Positions 8,910-18,276 of a DNA stretch of 64,000 nt are shown in pieces. Within the stretch, counting starts at the first letter, position 1. Each line of letters opens with the position of its first letter. A model generated the notes under the pieces. That model saw only the letters and a program-made list of their open reading frames with translations. It searched no databases and had not been told where the DNA came from. A program made the position numbers and the translations under genes. Origin of the DNA: Bacillota bacterium (GTDB taxonomy: Bacteria > Bacillota > Clostridia > Lachnospirales > Lachnospiraceae); the NCBI GenBank assembly GCA_023402845.1, contig JAEYFP010000010.1:62001-126000 (forward strand). Direction: 5' to 3'.

Positions 8910-11381
8910 TTATTTTACGATTGTCCATACCAGATCATTAGAATTACAATAATATTCTTTTAACAAAACCCACTTATCTGTAATCATGTTCCGATAGTAA
9001 AGCTTTAAGTTCCAGCGCTTTGTACTGTCTGCATTATCCTGAGCGGTCAGCTCATACTGCAGCTGAATATTGTTAATCGCAGACTCCCTGCCCGATATAT
9101 TTGTTGCAAACGGATAATACCATGTCATTCGCTGTGCGGTCTTTCCCGGAAAATCCGAATCGGAAGGAGATGGGAAATAACACTTCTGGTAAAGTCCGAG
9201 CAGTGAATTGACGGTATCCGTCGGCACCTCAATATTCCATGGATATACTTCAATATAATTGTCAAACAACACATAGCTGCTGCTGCCAAAGGTCATCGTC
9301 GGGACAAGCCGCAAATGCTGTGCCGTGTCAGGATTCCACTTGTTGTCATGGTAGCGCAGCACAAGCTTTCCGCCGACTTCAATTCCGATCATCTTCGGGT
9401 TCGGCAATGTATACTGCTTGTCCTCATATGGAATCCAAGTGCCGTCCGTTTCCCGGTAAAAGGCAAATTTGATATTGTTGCTCTTTACCTCTTCTACGAT
9501 TGTACTTGATAGATATAATGGAATTTCCTGGCGAATCTCATCGTAATTTCCGGTTTTGCTCCATTGAAACCTGCGCGGGATATAAACTGCCGTCATATCT
9601 CCGGATTCCACATAGCTGTTTTTTTCAGAATCCCAATTGCGGGAGTAATTATCAAAATACAAATACACTCTTTTGAGCGTTGTCACGACCGTATTGCTGA
9701 TGTACTCATAATCCTCCGGCTTGTAGCCGTTATAAGGAAATACTTCCCATTTATTCCTGTCACCGCTTTTGGGAGCAAACACATACAGCGTAATTTCATA
9801 AGTATACTCCGCATTCGGATTCAGCTCCTTCGGACAGACAATGCCGATATGATTGCCTTCAATCCGCGCGTAATTGGAATCTTTATAAGGCTCCGTAACA
9901 TTTACGGTCGTCGTCCCGTCCTGATGGTAGATTGTTTCGATGCGGCGAACGTAATACAGGCAGAGATAATTTGTAAAATCAATATTCGTATCTTTGGGCG
10001 TCACATAAAACGGATTGTGCTGCCCTCTCTGCATTTCCACACCGTTTCCGATAATATTGAAATCAGACGGTTTCTTATAAGCCTGACCGCCCCATATACC
10101 GGATACCGGCCCATTTCCGTAAGGGATTGTCACAGAACGCGTGCTTGTTGCAGTCACCTCAATCGGCTCGCTTGCTATTTTGCCGCCAAAGGCAAGCGGC
10201 GTTTTCATCCGGCAAACACAGGAGGTCTGCGTACTCGCTATGATATCAAAATATTCTTCCCCATCAGTAATCGTCCATTCCACCGCCTTGACCGCTTCCG
10301 GATCCTTTGCCATATCAAGGTATCTTCCCGACACAGATGCCTGCAGCGTGAACTCCTCTCCGCCCTCCAGATCGTCCGAATAGATCGGATTATCCTTATC
10401 ACCGATTTCATTTTTTGCGGCGGCCGATGGCGTAAAGCTGATGTTGAGGTCAGTCACAAGAATCACACCTACATTGACCGTCTTGGAAACCGCCCCGTCT
10501 GCCGTCATGACCTTTACCTTAAAATCATTTGCCTGACTCTTGGAAACCGTCAGTTTTCCGGAAGTACTGATGCCGGTATCCGCTTCATACCCAAATCCCG
10601 GTGCATCCACCATATACCAACGCACCTCCTGACTTGGCTTTTTTAAATCATCGGTGCCCTTTACCGTAATTCCCGTAAAGGTAAAGCTCTCTCCCGGCTC
10701 CAGATAAATATTGTCGGGTGCTTCTATCAACGCGGGCAGATCGGATTTGGGCGGATCCACATAGGATGGAATCGCGTTGCCCGACACGAGCTTGTTTCTC
10801 AGCGTAATGTTATGACTCGACCGATAGGTCTTTAAATTCCTCAAAAATTCCATATCGACACGGACAATCCGCTTACTTTCCATGCGCGTCAAATCGACGG
10901 AAAAATCGGTGATATCGTCTGCCATACGTTCTCTTTCCGCACGCACGCCATTCTTTATTATGATTTTATTTCCGTCGGCATCTGTCGAAGCCGCCGCATC
11001 AAATTCATAATAGTAAAGCCGGGACTCTGCACGGTTAAAGACAACCTCATAGATTACATCCGTATTGTACATGCGCAGCTTTTTAAAAGCGGCGCCCGCG
11101 GGGATACCACTTTCGCTGCTCACAAGGTTTTCCTCTGTTTCGGTCGCTCCGTACAGATAGTCGATACCGACCGCAGTATCAATAATGAGATCTTGAAGCT
11201 GGTTGAATGTAAGCTGCGCCTCATGCTGCAAATTGACTTCCGTACTCGCAGATGTAAACGAATGCGCGCCGACCACCATAAATCCCAGCACGGCTCCGCC
11301 GACAATTGCGGCAATTGCAACCGCTGCGACCAATTCTACCAATGTAAAGCCTTTTTGGTCTGTCTTTATCCCTGTCCGCAT
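8910..11381 (-). CDS. Very large minor prepilin (823 residues)
   Basis: Starting at the ATG at 11381 (AGGAAGGACGG just upstream), the protein has a short basic leader and then the class III prepilin motif KGFTLVELVAAVAIAAIVGG. Glu5 is present, so the prepilin peptidase should cut before Phe. An open frame reaches back to 11435, but that would add a long leader overlapping the preceding gene. Most minor pilins have 150-250 residues, whereas here the helix carries more than 700 further residues. They include Ig-like or bacterial Big-domain-like beta segments (about 220-330, with EPGESFTFTGITVKG and GKLTVSKSQANDFKV). Such a subunit would fit a fibre tip displaying an adhesive head. The tip position is inference. 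Confidence 0.8.
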   Translation of the reverse strand: MRTGIKTDQKGFTLVELVAAVAIAAIVGGAVLGFMVVGAHSFTSASTEVNLQHEAQLTFNQLQDLIIDTAVGIDYLYGATETEENLVSSESGIPAGAAFKKLRMYNTDVIYEVVFNRAESRLYYYEFDAAASTDADGNKIIIKNGVRAERERMADDITDFSVDLTRMESKRIVRVDMEFLRNLKTYRSSHNITLRNKLVSGNAIPSYVDPPKSDLPALIEAPDNIYLEPGESFTFTGITVKGTDDLKKPSQEVRWYMVDAPGFGYEADTGISTSGKLTVSKSQANDFKVKVMTADGAVSKTVNVGVILVTDLNISFTPSAAAKNEIGDKDNPIYSDDLEGGEEFTLQASVSGRYLDMAKDPEAVKAVEWTITDGEEYFDIIASTQTSCVCRMKTPLAFGGKIASEPIEVTATSTRSVTIPYGNGPVSGIWGGQAYKKPSDFNIIGNGVEMQRGQHNPFYVTPKDTNIDFTNYLCLYYVRRIETIYHQDGTTTVNVTEPYKDSNYARIEGNHIGIVCPKELNPNAEYTYEITLYVFAPKSGDRNKWEVFPYNGYKPEDYEYISNTVVTTLKRVYLYFDNYSRNWDSEKNSYVESGDMTAVYIPRRFQWSKTGNYDEIRQEIPLYLSSTIVEEVKSNNIKFAFYRETDGTWIPYEDKQYTLPNPKMIGIEVGGKLVLRYHDNKWNPDTAQHLRLVPTMTFGSSSYVLFDNYIEVYPWNIEVPTDTVNSLLGLYQKCYFPSPSDSDFPGKTAQRMTWYYPFATNISGRESAINNIQLQYELTAQDNADSTKRWNLKLYYRNMITDKWVLLKEYYCNSNDLVWTIVK

Positions 11382-11400
11382 CGCTTCCGTCCTTCCTGAT

Positions 11401-11946
11401 CTATTCCAGATACACCTTCCCCGTAGCCGGGGCAATCCTCACCGTATAGGTACGTCCGCCGCCCCTGACCTCTATCCTTTCGACAAACTGACTTACTCTG
11501 TCTAAACCACCTATGCTCATTTTAATATTCGTCTCGGCGCCGGATGCGCGGTCAAATCCGATCAGCAGCTCCGCCGTACCGTCCAAAAGATGCCCCGGCA
11601 GACTCTCGTCTTCCCCCTTCTGCCAATAGACAACTTCCAGATATGCTTTGCCGATCTGCTCGGGAGAATCTCCATAAGGCCCGCTTCCGTCTGTGTTGTC
11701 TATCCATAGCTGCTTAAAATAAGCACCGTCCGCGGAGTCTTTATAAATGGACAGCACAGTCTCCTCCTTGCCCATTGTCGTGATGCGCGCCGAACCGACC
11801 GCAGTCTTAATTTCATTTGCGCAGCTTCTCGCCGCCGTTCCGAAGATATAGCCGATTCCCGTAACAAAAAATCCGGCGAGTATTCCAAGAATTGCCAGTA
11901 CTATTATGATCTCCACTAAAGAAAATCCACGATTCTCATTCTTCAT
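11401..11946 (-). CDS. Minor prepilin, GspH/FimT-like
   Basis: 181 residues. A six-residue leader ends at RG before FSLVEIIIVLAILGILAG, a textbook prepilin cleavage site with Glu5 and a long hydrophobic helix. The remaining 140 residues contain beta strands like GspH/FimT minor pseudopilins (YLEVVYWQKGE, TAELLIGFDRASG, TYTVRIAPATGKVYLE). Minor pilins of this type help start fibre assembly. The gene lies 9 bp after the PilX-like gene. The downstream large prepilin starts at 11381, 19 bp after this stop, so the genes are tightly packed and probably coordinately translated. Confidence 0.85.
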   Translation of the reverse strand: MKNENRGFSLVEIIIVLAILGILAGFFVTGIGYIFGTAARSCANEIKTAVGSARITTMGKEETVLSIYKDSADGAYFKQLWIDNTDGSGPYGDSPEQIGKAYLEVVYWQKGEDESLPGHLLDGTAELLIGFDRASGAETNIKMSIGGLDRVSQFVERIEVRGGGRTYTVRIAPATGKVYLE

Positions 11947-11955
11947 AGTCCGTTC

Positions 11956-14268
11956 CTATTTCTTGATCCAGTTCTGGTATCTGACCAGCTGTGTTACATC
12001 GATGGCCTTTGCAACGGTTCCGTCCTCAGAAGGAGAAACTGGGGTTCCGTCAAGCACATATTCGCCGCCGTTCACAAAAAAATCGATCGGCCGGCGCGGA
12101 TCCGTATCACTCGCTTCACATTGCAGCACACGGACAAGCTCCGATTTCGCATCCTTGCTTTCGGCGCTGTTCAGCGTCACACCTGCCTCAACCCTGATCA
12201 CACCGCCTGCAATAATCATTCCGGTAAAATCCTTGGATACCGTCACATCGTGCAGCGCAACGATCAAACGAGTCTTAGAATCTCCCGAGGTGCCGTATTC
12301 GTATACAGCCGCACCGGTAATTACCGCATTCATGCCATCTTCAAGTGTAAAACGTCTCGTGCCGTTTCCGGCAAACAGCTCTGCTTCCGGCTTTTTAATA
12401 ATATTTTCAAAAACTGTTTTTCCCATTTCCGATTCGGTCAGGCCGTAATAATTTTCGATCAGCTTTCTTGTCAGCGCCGTATTAATTTCCGTATAGCGTC
12501 CCGTTTCCTCGGAAAGTGCCTGCTCATCCTGCGGCATGGCATCGTGCAGCGTCACCGCCTGGGGCATATCGGGCAGACCGGTCGCCTCCGACGTCATATA
12601 ATTACCCTGCATATGAATCCGTGCAAACGTACCTGCCAAAATACCGCCGGACGAATAGATATTAAAATAACGATCAAAGGCGCTTTTCTGCAGACCGTAA
12701 AAATCTTTAAAAAAACGATTCGCATTTTCCTCGTTCAGCACCATATAATAATACACCATTGTTTCGCCGTTACTCGGCGCAAAAATTTTTCTGAAATCGG
12801 AAGCATAGGCGCTCAGGGAAGTCCCGCCCCCATATTTGGACACGGTCTTTGAAAAAGAGACCTCATTGAAAGCGGCATCACCGCCGTACTGCGTCATCAT
12901 CGCAGTATATTCGGTGCCGGAAAGCGGATTTTTCCCGATAACGGTATTTCCGTCCACAACGCCGATGCACTCCTCCGGTATGAGGTACGCGATTTGATTT
13001 CCCTTCACCGCAATTGACTCACCCATAAGGATATCCGTATTGGATGCTGCATTCGCATCGGATACTTCCTGATCGGCAGCACTGACAAGCGGCTTGCTGT
13101 CAACGGATGCCGCTTTGGATGTTCCGATATAGGAATGTCCCGCTATCAGCAGCCTATTCAGCTTCGTCATATCCAGCGTATTGTCGATGCCGTTAATCAT
13201 GATTGCGCTGCTCTTCGCAGAATCTGACGTTGAACTGCCGTAGCCGTAATACTCTTCCTCAAGACTGACCTTTGTCCCAACGCCGTTCATCGTTAAATCG
13301 TCTGCCACATAGGTCTTTGCATGCAGCACCGCCTCTCCCGCCTTCAAATCGATATTTTCCGCCCAAAACTGCGGGATATCATCCGTTTTCGCACCGCCGA
13401 CAAGCAGTTTTGCATTGCTGTTTTGCAATGTTACCGGCCCTTTTGATACGATGTGTTCTGACTTTTGCAGGTGCATTTCATGATAGACAAAAATCCCCTC
13501 TTCGCCCGCATACAGATTTCCGTTTACGGTAACACGGCCGGAGCTTGCGGTATTTTCAAATCGTCTGTCTGCAATGATACAGAACTCAAACACATCGGGC
13601 ATCACCGAGGACTGTGTGAATTCAATCGGCGGTGCACTGATCATGATGTCCGTATCAATGACCGACAAAAAGCCCCTCTCATCTACAAACTCAAGATGAA
13701 AGCCCTTCAGCAGCAAATAATCCTCATCCGCCGGACGCACGATCTCACCGGTCGGCTGTGAATAATCAATGCTGCCATCCGCGTTCATATTTGCCGTCTG
13801 CAGAAGCCGCTTTGGATCACCGGGCACAGCGGCATCAATACTCAGTCCGATGCTGCCGTCCACATAGGCGGCAAGACGGCTGAGCTGATAACGGGTCACA
13901 TCCGCACCTGTTCCTCCGGAAAGAATTTTTTGGAGCTGATTTAAATATTCCGCCGCAAATTTACTGTTTCTCTTCTGCTCGTTCCAGTTTGCATAGTTCT
14001 GCATCACATAGCTGTACGAATGCTCCGTCGCATCAGACGCATCCTTCTGCAGTCCCGCCACAATCTGTTCAAGCACCGCTTCTGCCGAATAAAAGCTTTC
14101 CTTCGTCCTGCGGTCGGTCGCCTTCATCAAATAATTATTGAGTGACATCCACATAATCGTCGCACCAAGAATACCGACAAACGCAAGCGCCACAATGACG
14201 ATGACAATCGAAGAACCGCTATTCTCTTTTCTTAAAAACCGGTCAAGCCGGCCAAGCCATTCTCTCAA
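11956..14268 (-). CDS. PilX-like pilus assembly protein (770 residues)
   Basis: The N-terminus (RKENSGSSIVIVIVALAFVG, about residues 13-33) is a pilin-like hydrophobic helix without a clear Glu5, as in PilX-type minor pilins. A helical stalk to about residue 125 follows. The long remainder is rich in Gly/Val/Asn turns with solenoid-like motifs (RVTVNGNLYAGEEG, GPVTLQNSNAKLLVGG, GMIIAGGVIRVEAG). The start is TTG with GGGAGG six bases upstream; no in-frame ATG lies close by. Neighbours are a PilV-like prepilin (15 bp gap) and a GspH-like prepilin (9 bp gap), the classic minor-pilin gene neighbourhood. It shares layout with the 462-residue protein at the operon end. Its large size for the family suggests a passenger domain. 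Confidence 0.7.
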   Translation of the reverse strand: MREWLGRLDRFLRKENSGSSIVIVIVALAFVGILGATIMWMSLNNYLMKATDRRTKESFYSAEAVLEQIVAGLQKDASDATEHSYSYVMQNYANWNEQKRNSKFAAEYLNQLQKILSGGTGADVTRYQLSRLAAYVDGSIGLSIDAAVPGDPKRLLQTANMNADGSIDYSQPTGEIVRPADEDYLLLKGFHLEFVDERGFLSVIDTDIMISAPPIEFTQSSVMPDVFEFCIIADRRFENTASSGRVTVNGNLYAGEEGIFVYHEMHLQKSEHIVSKGPVTLQNSNAKLLVGGAKTDDIPQFWAENIDLKAGEAVLHAKTYVADDLTMNGVGTKVSLEEEYYGYGSSTSDSAKSSAIMINGIDNTLDMTKLNRLLIAGHSYIGTSKAASVDSKPLVSAADQEVSDANAASNTDILMGESIAVKGNQIAYLIPEECIGVVDGNTVIGKNPLSGTEYTAMMTQYGGDAAFNEVSFSKTVSKYGGGTSLSAYASDFRKIFAPSNGETMVYYYMVLNEENANRFFKDFYGLQKSAFDRYFNIYSSGGILAGTFARIHMQGNYMTSEATGLPDMPQAVTLHDAMPQDEQALSEETGRYTEINTALTRKLIENYYGLTESEMGKTVFENIIKKPEAELFAGNGTRRFTLEDGMNAVITGAAVYEYGTSGDSKTRLIVALHDVTVSKDFTGMIIAGGVIRVEAGVTLNSAESKDAKSELVRVLQCEASDTDPRRPIDFFVNGGEYVLDGTPVSPSEDGTVAKAIDVTQLVRYQNWIKK

Positions 14269-14283
14269 ATGCCGCCTCCCACC

Positions 14284-15726
14284 TTAATTCTTGCTTCCGG
14301 AAATCGAAATGAGCCGGTCTTTCGGCGAGATCGTACCGGCAGCAAACGCCTTCGCAATGGTTCCCTCCCCATAGAGATCAATCGTCACATCGAATACCCT
14401 GTCCTCATTCTTTTCACCATAAATCGGCGCCGCCAAAAATGACTCCCTGTCGGTCGTTGAATAGGCGTTGTAATAATAGGTCGCCTGATTCGGCGCAGAA
14501 AAGGAAGGATCATAAACAGCGTACAGGTTCGTGTCCAGATTTGTGCGAAGCTTCGTCACCGAAGCGGCACGATCCGATATCTCCGGTTCGTTGATTTTTA
14601 AATCGCAGCGGTAACCGCTCTCATAGGAGGCCAGATACGTATTGTCAGACAGCTCCTGCTTAGCTACCTGCAGCGTTGCGGGCACGGAATCCTCATTATT
14701 ATAGATGATGATATCTCTCTTCACCGCTGCCTCGCCCGCTTCATGATAAAGTGGCTGGTAAAATAAATACACATTTTTAAGCGCCTGTCCCGTCGCAATA
14801 TTGTCAAAGATATCTTCCGTCTTCTTATATTCATAGGAAGGCGTTCCCAATGTCCGATAGGTGATCGTAATCTTCACTTGAATACGATCTGTATTGCCTA
14901 TCGCTTCGCCCGGTATTTCAGCAGTCGTGAGCTCAATCATCTGCTGCAGATCTTTTTGGGTTACGGCAGGTGCCGGATTGTGAAGTGCATTGATGCTCTG
15001 AACCGCCTCCTTGAGCAGCACCTCCTCCTGCACATAAAACGCATCACTCTGATTATTCATATCGGAAATATCTACAATTTCATTTGTATTATGTGTTGCC
15101 GCCGTGGCCGACGCCTCATCCGGCGCACGGTAAGCTGCTGCGTCGACCGCAATCAGCGCATCCACGACAAAATCCGGATCACCGGTATTCTCGATATTCA
15201 TATTCTGCAGCACAAAATAATACTTGCCGTCATTTTTAGGAAGAAAAGAATAGGTCTCACCGCCGTCATTGGAAACAACGCTTGGCGCCTGATCAGCCTC
15301 CGACGGATCCGAACTTCCAAATTTTTCTTCCTGACCCGCCGTCGTTACAAAACCGCTGACCGACCGATCCGAGGCAGTAATCTGCGCACGCACCTCATGA
15401 ATACCGTCTTCCATGGCTCCGCCGCGGTTAATCAAACTTCCGCTGACGAGATGAAAACCGTCAAGTCCATTTGCCGCGTTTCCTGCCGGATAATTGAACT
15501 GATAGGCAAGCTCTTCAATCGAATCGGCCTTCAGCCCCTCCATAATGTCCTGTGCCGCGGTCGTCACCCGCAAAAGCCTTCTCGCCTGCTGATTTGCCCG
15601 TGCCGAGGAAAGAAAGGTATGCAATAGAGGAACGACAATAATGGCAAGGATGACGATTGCAACGAGCAGCTCCACAAGTGTCATGCCGCGGTCATCAATT
15701 CGTTTCTTCCGTCTCCTCTGTTTCAT
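14284..15726 (-). CDS. Minor prepilin, PilV-like
   Basis: 480 residues. A basic leader ending in DDRG precedes MTLVELLVAIVILAIIVVPL, a class III prepilin motif in which Met replaces the usual Phe at +1, a common variant. Helix residues such as LLHTFLSSARANQQARRLLR continue the stalk. The globular part (about 60-480) is unusually large for PilV/GspI and has no catalytic motif. The start codon lies inside the end of the pilO-like gene (32 bp overlap) and has GAGGAG seven bases upstream, so the two genes are translationally coupled. It is probably part of the minor-pilin initiation complex with its downstream neighbours. Confidence 0.8.
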   Translation of the reverse strand: MKQRRRKKRIDDRGMTLVELLVAIVILAIIVVPLLHTFLSSARANQQARRLLRVTTAAQDIMEGLKADSIEELAYQFNYPAGNAANGLDGFHLVSGSLINRGGAMEDGIHEVRAQITASDRSVSGFVTTAGQEEKFGSSDPSEADQAPSVVSNDGGETYSFLPKNDGKYYFVLQNMNIENTGDPDFVVDALIAVDAAAYRAPDEASATAATHNTNEIVDISDMNNQSDAFYVQEEVLLKEAVQSINALHNPAPAVTQKDLQQMIELTTAEIPGEAIGNTDRIQVKITITYRTLGTPSYEYKKTEDIFDNIATGQALKNVYLFYQPLYHEAGEAAVKRDIIIYNNEDSVPATLQVAKQELSDNTYLASYESGYRCDLKINEPEISDRAASVTKLRTNLDTNLYAVYDPSFSAPNQATYYYNAYSTTDRESFLAAPIYGEKNEDRVFDVTIDLYGEGTIAKAFAAGTISPKDRLISISGSKN

Positions 15727-16549
15727 TTAATGACTCCTCAATCGAAATCGTTCCGAAAATATTGTCCGTCCCCTGCTGTACATAGGGAATATCCGGCGCA
15801 ATATACTGCTTATCCGTTCCGGTCACATAAAGTGTTCCTGCCTTGATGCCGGCCACTAAAATTCCCGTTGTAATATCATAGCTTGCCGTCGCCGCAACAC
15901 CGGTGCGATCATTTCTGTCCAGTACATAAGAAACCGCCCGTTTCAAGCCTTCATAGGTCGTCGCGCACAGAATTGTCACGTCCTTCTCATACAGCGCAGG
16001 GGTATGGGTTACCATCTGTGCATCTGCTGCAGCAGTCTGTATCTCCGCACTTTCCGCCGCAGACGCCGCTGTCTCCTCCGCCTCTTTTTCTGCCGCATTG
16101 CCTGATGCTCCGGCTGCTGCCTGATTCGCATCTGCCGACGGCAGCCGCTCCTGTACAATGCTCTCTGTCCCTGCGATCACATCCGCAAACTGATACTTCT
16201 GCTCGGCCGCATCGATCGTCACGGAATCCACCGCTTCAAACGGCGCATAATTCTGCAAATTGACCGCAAGCATAATCAAATCTTCTTCCCGCACCTCAGC
16301 CGGAAACCGCTCCATGATCAGCTGTGCCTCCTGCGTGTCGGCAAGTGTACTTTCTGCGAGTGCCTCCTGCTGATTTACAAGCTCCTGCAGCGTATCAACC
16401 CGCGTCTTAAGCGCCGCATTTTTGCTTTCCAGAGCAGCCGTCATATCCGTAAAGCCCGTATAGACAAACCAATAGGTTGCCGCCGTAGTCAAAATGCCGG
16501 CCAATGCGATCAGAAGTGCTCTGTCTTTTTTTGAAATTGTCATATCCAT
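15695..16549 (-). CDS. pilO: PilO-like pilus alignment protein
   Basis: 284 residues from the ATG at 16549, chosen because GGGAGG lies seven bases upstream and it falls 15 bp after the pilMN stop. One N-terminal membrane segment (ALLIALAGILTTAATYWFVY, about 10-30) is followed by a coiled coil (about 35-80) and an Ala/Glu-rich linker (about 140-180). A ferredoxin-like C-terminal domain begins with YEKDVTILCATTYEGLKR, which resembles the PilO core strand. PilO pairs with PilN to link the cytoplasmic PilM ring to the outer parts of the machine. Sequence identity in this family is low; the call rests mainly on topology and its place directly after pilMN. Confidence 0.7.
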   Translation of the reverse strand: MDMTISKKDRALLIALAGILTTAATYWFVYTGFTDMTAALESKNAALKTRVDTLQELVNQQEALAESTLADTQEAQLIMERFPAEVREEDLIMLAVNLQNYAPFEAVDSVTIDAAEQKYQFADVIAGTESIVQERLPSADANQAAAGASGNAAEKEAEETAASAAESAEIQTAAADAQMVTHTPALYEKDVTILCATTYEGLKRAVSYVLDRNDRTGVAATASYDITTGILVAGIKAGTLYVTGTDKQYIAPDIPYVQQGTDNIFGTISIEESLNETEETEETN

Positions 16550-16563
16550 ATGGTAGCCTCCCG

Positions 16564-18261
16564 TCACTGTGCGGCATCGCCTTCGGTACTGTCCTGTTCT
16601 GCCGTTTCGCCATCCTTTAAAATCGGTGCATAAGTACAATCCACCGTAAAATTGACGGTTGCGGAGCCCAGCTCATCTACAGACTCATTCAACGCCGTCA
16701 CCGTCACCGTATCAAGGCTTTTAAACGTACGCAGCTCTTGAATCGTCTTGGCCGCCGCTTCCTTGCTCTCGACATTCATGTTGAGTGACACTTTTTCTGC
16801 TTCCACGGAAAAGGAGAGCGTATTTACCGAAGCCGGCAGCACACGCTCAAGCTCCTTGAAAAACTCCGGAAGCCGGTCATTCTGCGTCCGTGTCACCTCA
16901 TACATCGTCTTCACTTCATTCAGATACTGTTTGGCATATACGCTTTCCCTGTAGACCTTTTCGACCGGGGCAAGCTCCGACTCCCTGCCTGCAAGCTCCC
17001 TGTACCTTGCCTTTGCTTCTAAATAAGGCACGAGAGATACGACCGCCAGTACGACAGAAAGCAACACACAGCCGACGAATACAACGGCTGCAATTCGCGT
17101 ATAATCAGTCCCCCCTGCCTGAGCACCCTTTGCGGTACCTGTTTTTGCTTTTCTTTTTTTCTTTTCGTTATGTACATCGGGAATGAAATCCATCGGTTCC
17201 AGAGCGGCGCCGATGCAGCCGATAAACGCACCGCTGTTTTTTAATCCGCCAACTGAGGTCTCGCCTCCCGCATCCGAAAGGCATGCGACCTCCGTTCCCA
17301 GCTCATGACTCATAAAGGCGGTTAAACCCATAAAATTTTCCGCATAGCCGGTCAGATAAATGCCCTCCATCTGCTGTCCGGCATTTCTCGAATTATAGTA
17401 ATCAATTACGCGCAGAACCGAGTTTGCAAGCATGCTCAATGATTCTGCTATACTGAAGCGAAATTGTTTAATTTCCTCATCATTTTCATCCTCGCTTTCC
17501 ACCGCCTCCCTGTCAAGGGAGGTGCGGATACAGGATCGTCTTCTGAGCAGCTCCAGAGCTCTTTCGTAGGAAACCCGCTCTCCGCTCTCCTGCTCCTCTA
17601 AATCAATCATCGTTTCGATAGCAGAATCTCCGCCGTAAGGAACCGTCCTCTGCAGCACAAGCACACCGTCTGTAAATACGGTCAGCAGGGAAGACCGTTC
17701 ATCTATTTTGATTGCCATATGCGTTCCGCTGTTTAATACTTCCCTTGCTGCCACAGCAAGACTGTTGCCGCTGTAATCAAGTGCGGTAACTGTCAGCCCG
17801 GCGAGCTTTGAAAGCTCATAATAGGACTCAAGCAGCTCGTTCGGCGCTGTCATAAGAGACAGCCTGTACTGCTTTGTACCGTCCGGATACTCCGGCGTAT
17901 CGATAATCTGGTAGGTCACCTTGCAGTCCGAAATGTCCACGGGAAAATAGTCACCGACGCTCGCCTCTACGAGTCCCGGCAGCTTCGCTTCCTTGACAAA
18001 CGGTAAAAATGCCTCCCTGCTCGCAATTTTTGCGGACGAAATCGAATAGACAGCCTGCTTTGTCCGAATTCCGTTTTGATTAAGCGCCTCTCTGATTACT
18101 TTTCCAAGCTGCTCCGGCTGACGGATATAGCCGTCCTCCAAAACCCCCTCCGGTGTCGCTGCCTCGAAACTGCTGTAGATTCTCGGATGCTTGATTTTAT
18201 AGTCCAGTTCACATATTCTGACAAGGGAATACCCAACCTCTATGCTCAGAACCTTTGCCAT
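16564..18261 (-). CDS. PilM-PilN fusion protein
   Basis: 565 residues. Residues 1-355 read as PilM, an actin-like ATPase, with signatures such as LSIEVGYSLVRICEL, LDYSGNSLAV, MAIKIDERSSLLTVF and GIYLTGYAENFMGL. A short motif MDFIP at 357-361 resembles the conserved N-terminal peptide of PilN (INLLP-like) that binds PilM. After a basic, Gly-rich linker there is one membrane helix (about 388-413) and a coiled-coil plus ferredoxin-like region (about 414-555; RVLPASVNTLSFSVEAE, TVNFTVDCTYAP) typical of PilN. In most bacteria these are two separate genes, so here the cytoplasmic ring and its membrane anchor are one chain. No stop or frameshift lies between the parts, so this is a true fusion. Confidence 0.85.
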   Translation of the reverse strand: MAKVLSIEVGYSLVRICELDYKIKHPRIYSSFEAATPEGVLEDGYIRQPEQLGKVIREALNQNGIRTKQAVYSISSAKIASREAFLPFVKEAKLPGLVEASVGDYFPVDISDCKVTYQIIDTPEYPDGTKQYRLSLMTAPNELLESYYELSKLAGLTVTALDYSGNSLAVAAREVLNSGTHMAIKIDERSSLLTVFTDGVLVLQRTVPYGGDSAIETMIDLEEQESGERVSYERALELLRRRSCIRTSLDREAVESEDENDEEIKQFRFSIAESLSMLANSVLRVIDYYNSRNAGQQMEGIYLTGYAENFMGLTAFMSHELGTEVACLSDAGGETSVGGLKNSGAFIGCIGAALEPMDFIPDVHNEKKKRKAKTGTAKGAQAGGTDYTRIAAVVFVGCVLLSVVLAVVSLVPYLEAKARYRELAGRESELAPVEKVYRESVYAKQYLNEVKTMYEVTRTQNDRLPEFFKELERVLPASVNTLSFSVEAEKVSLNMNVESKEAAAKTIQELRTFKSLDTVTVTALNESVDELGSATVNFTVDCTYAPILKDGETAEQDSTEGDAAQ

Positions 18262-18276
18262 GTTTGTTGTCCTCTC

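Noticed and set aside
9564..10646. 360-codon open frame on the plus strand
   Set aside because: It is antisense to the large prepilin gene, rich in Arg/Ile/His as expected for a shadow frame, and has no recognisable domain.
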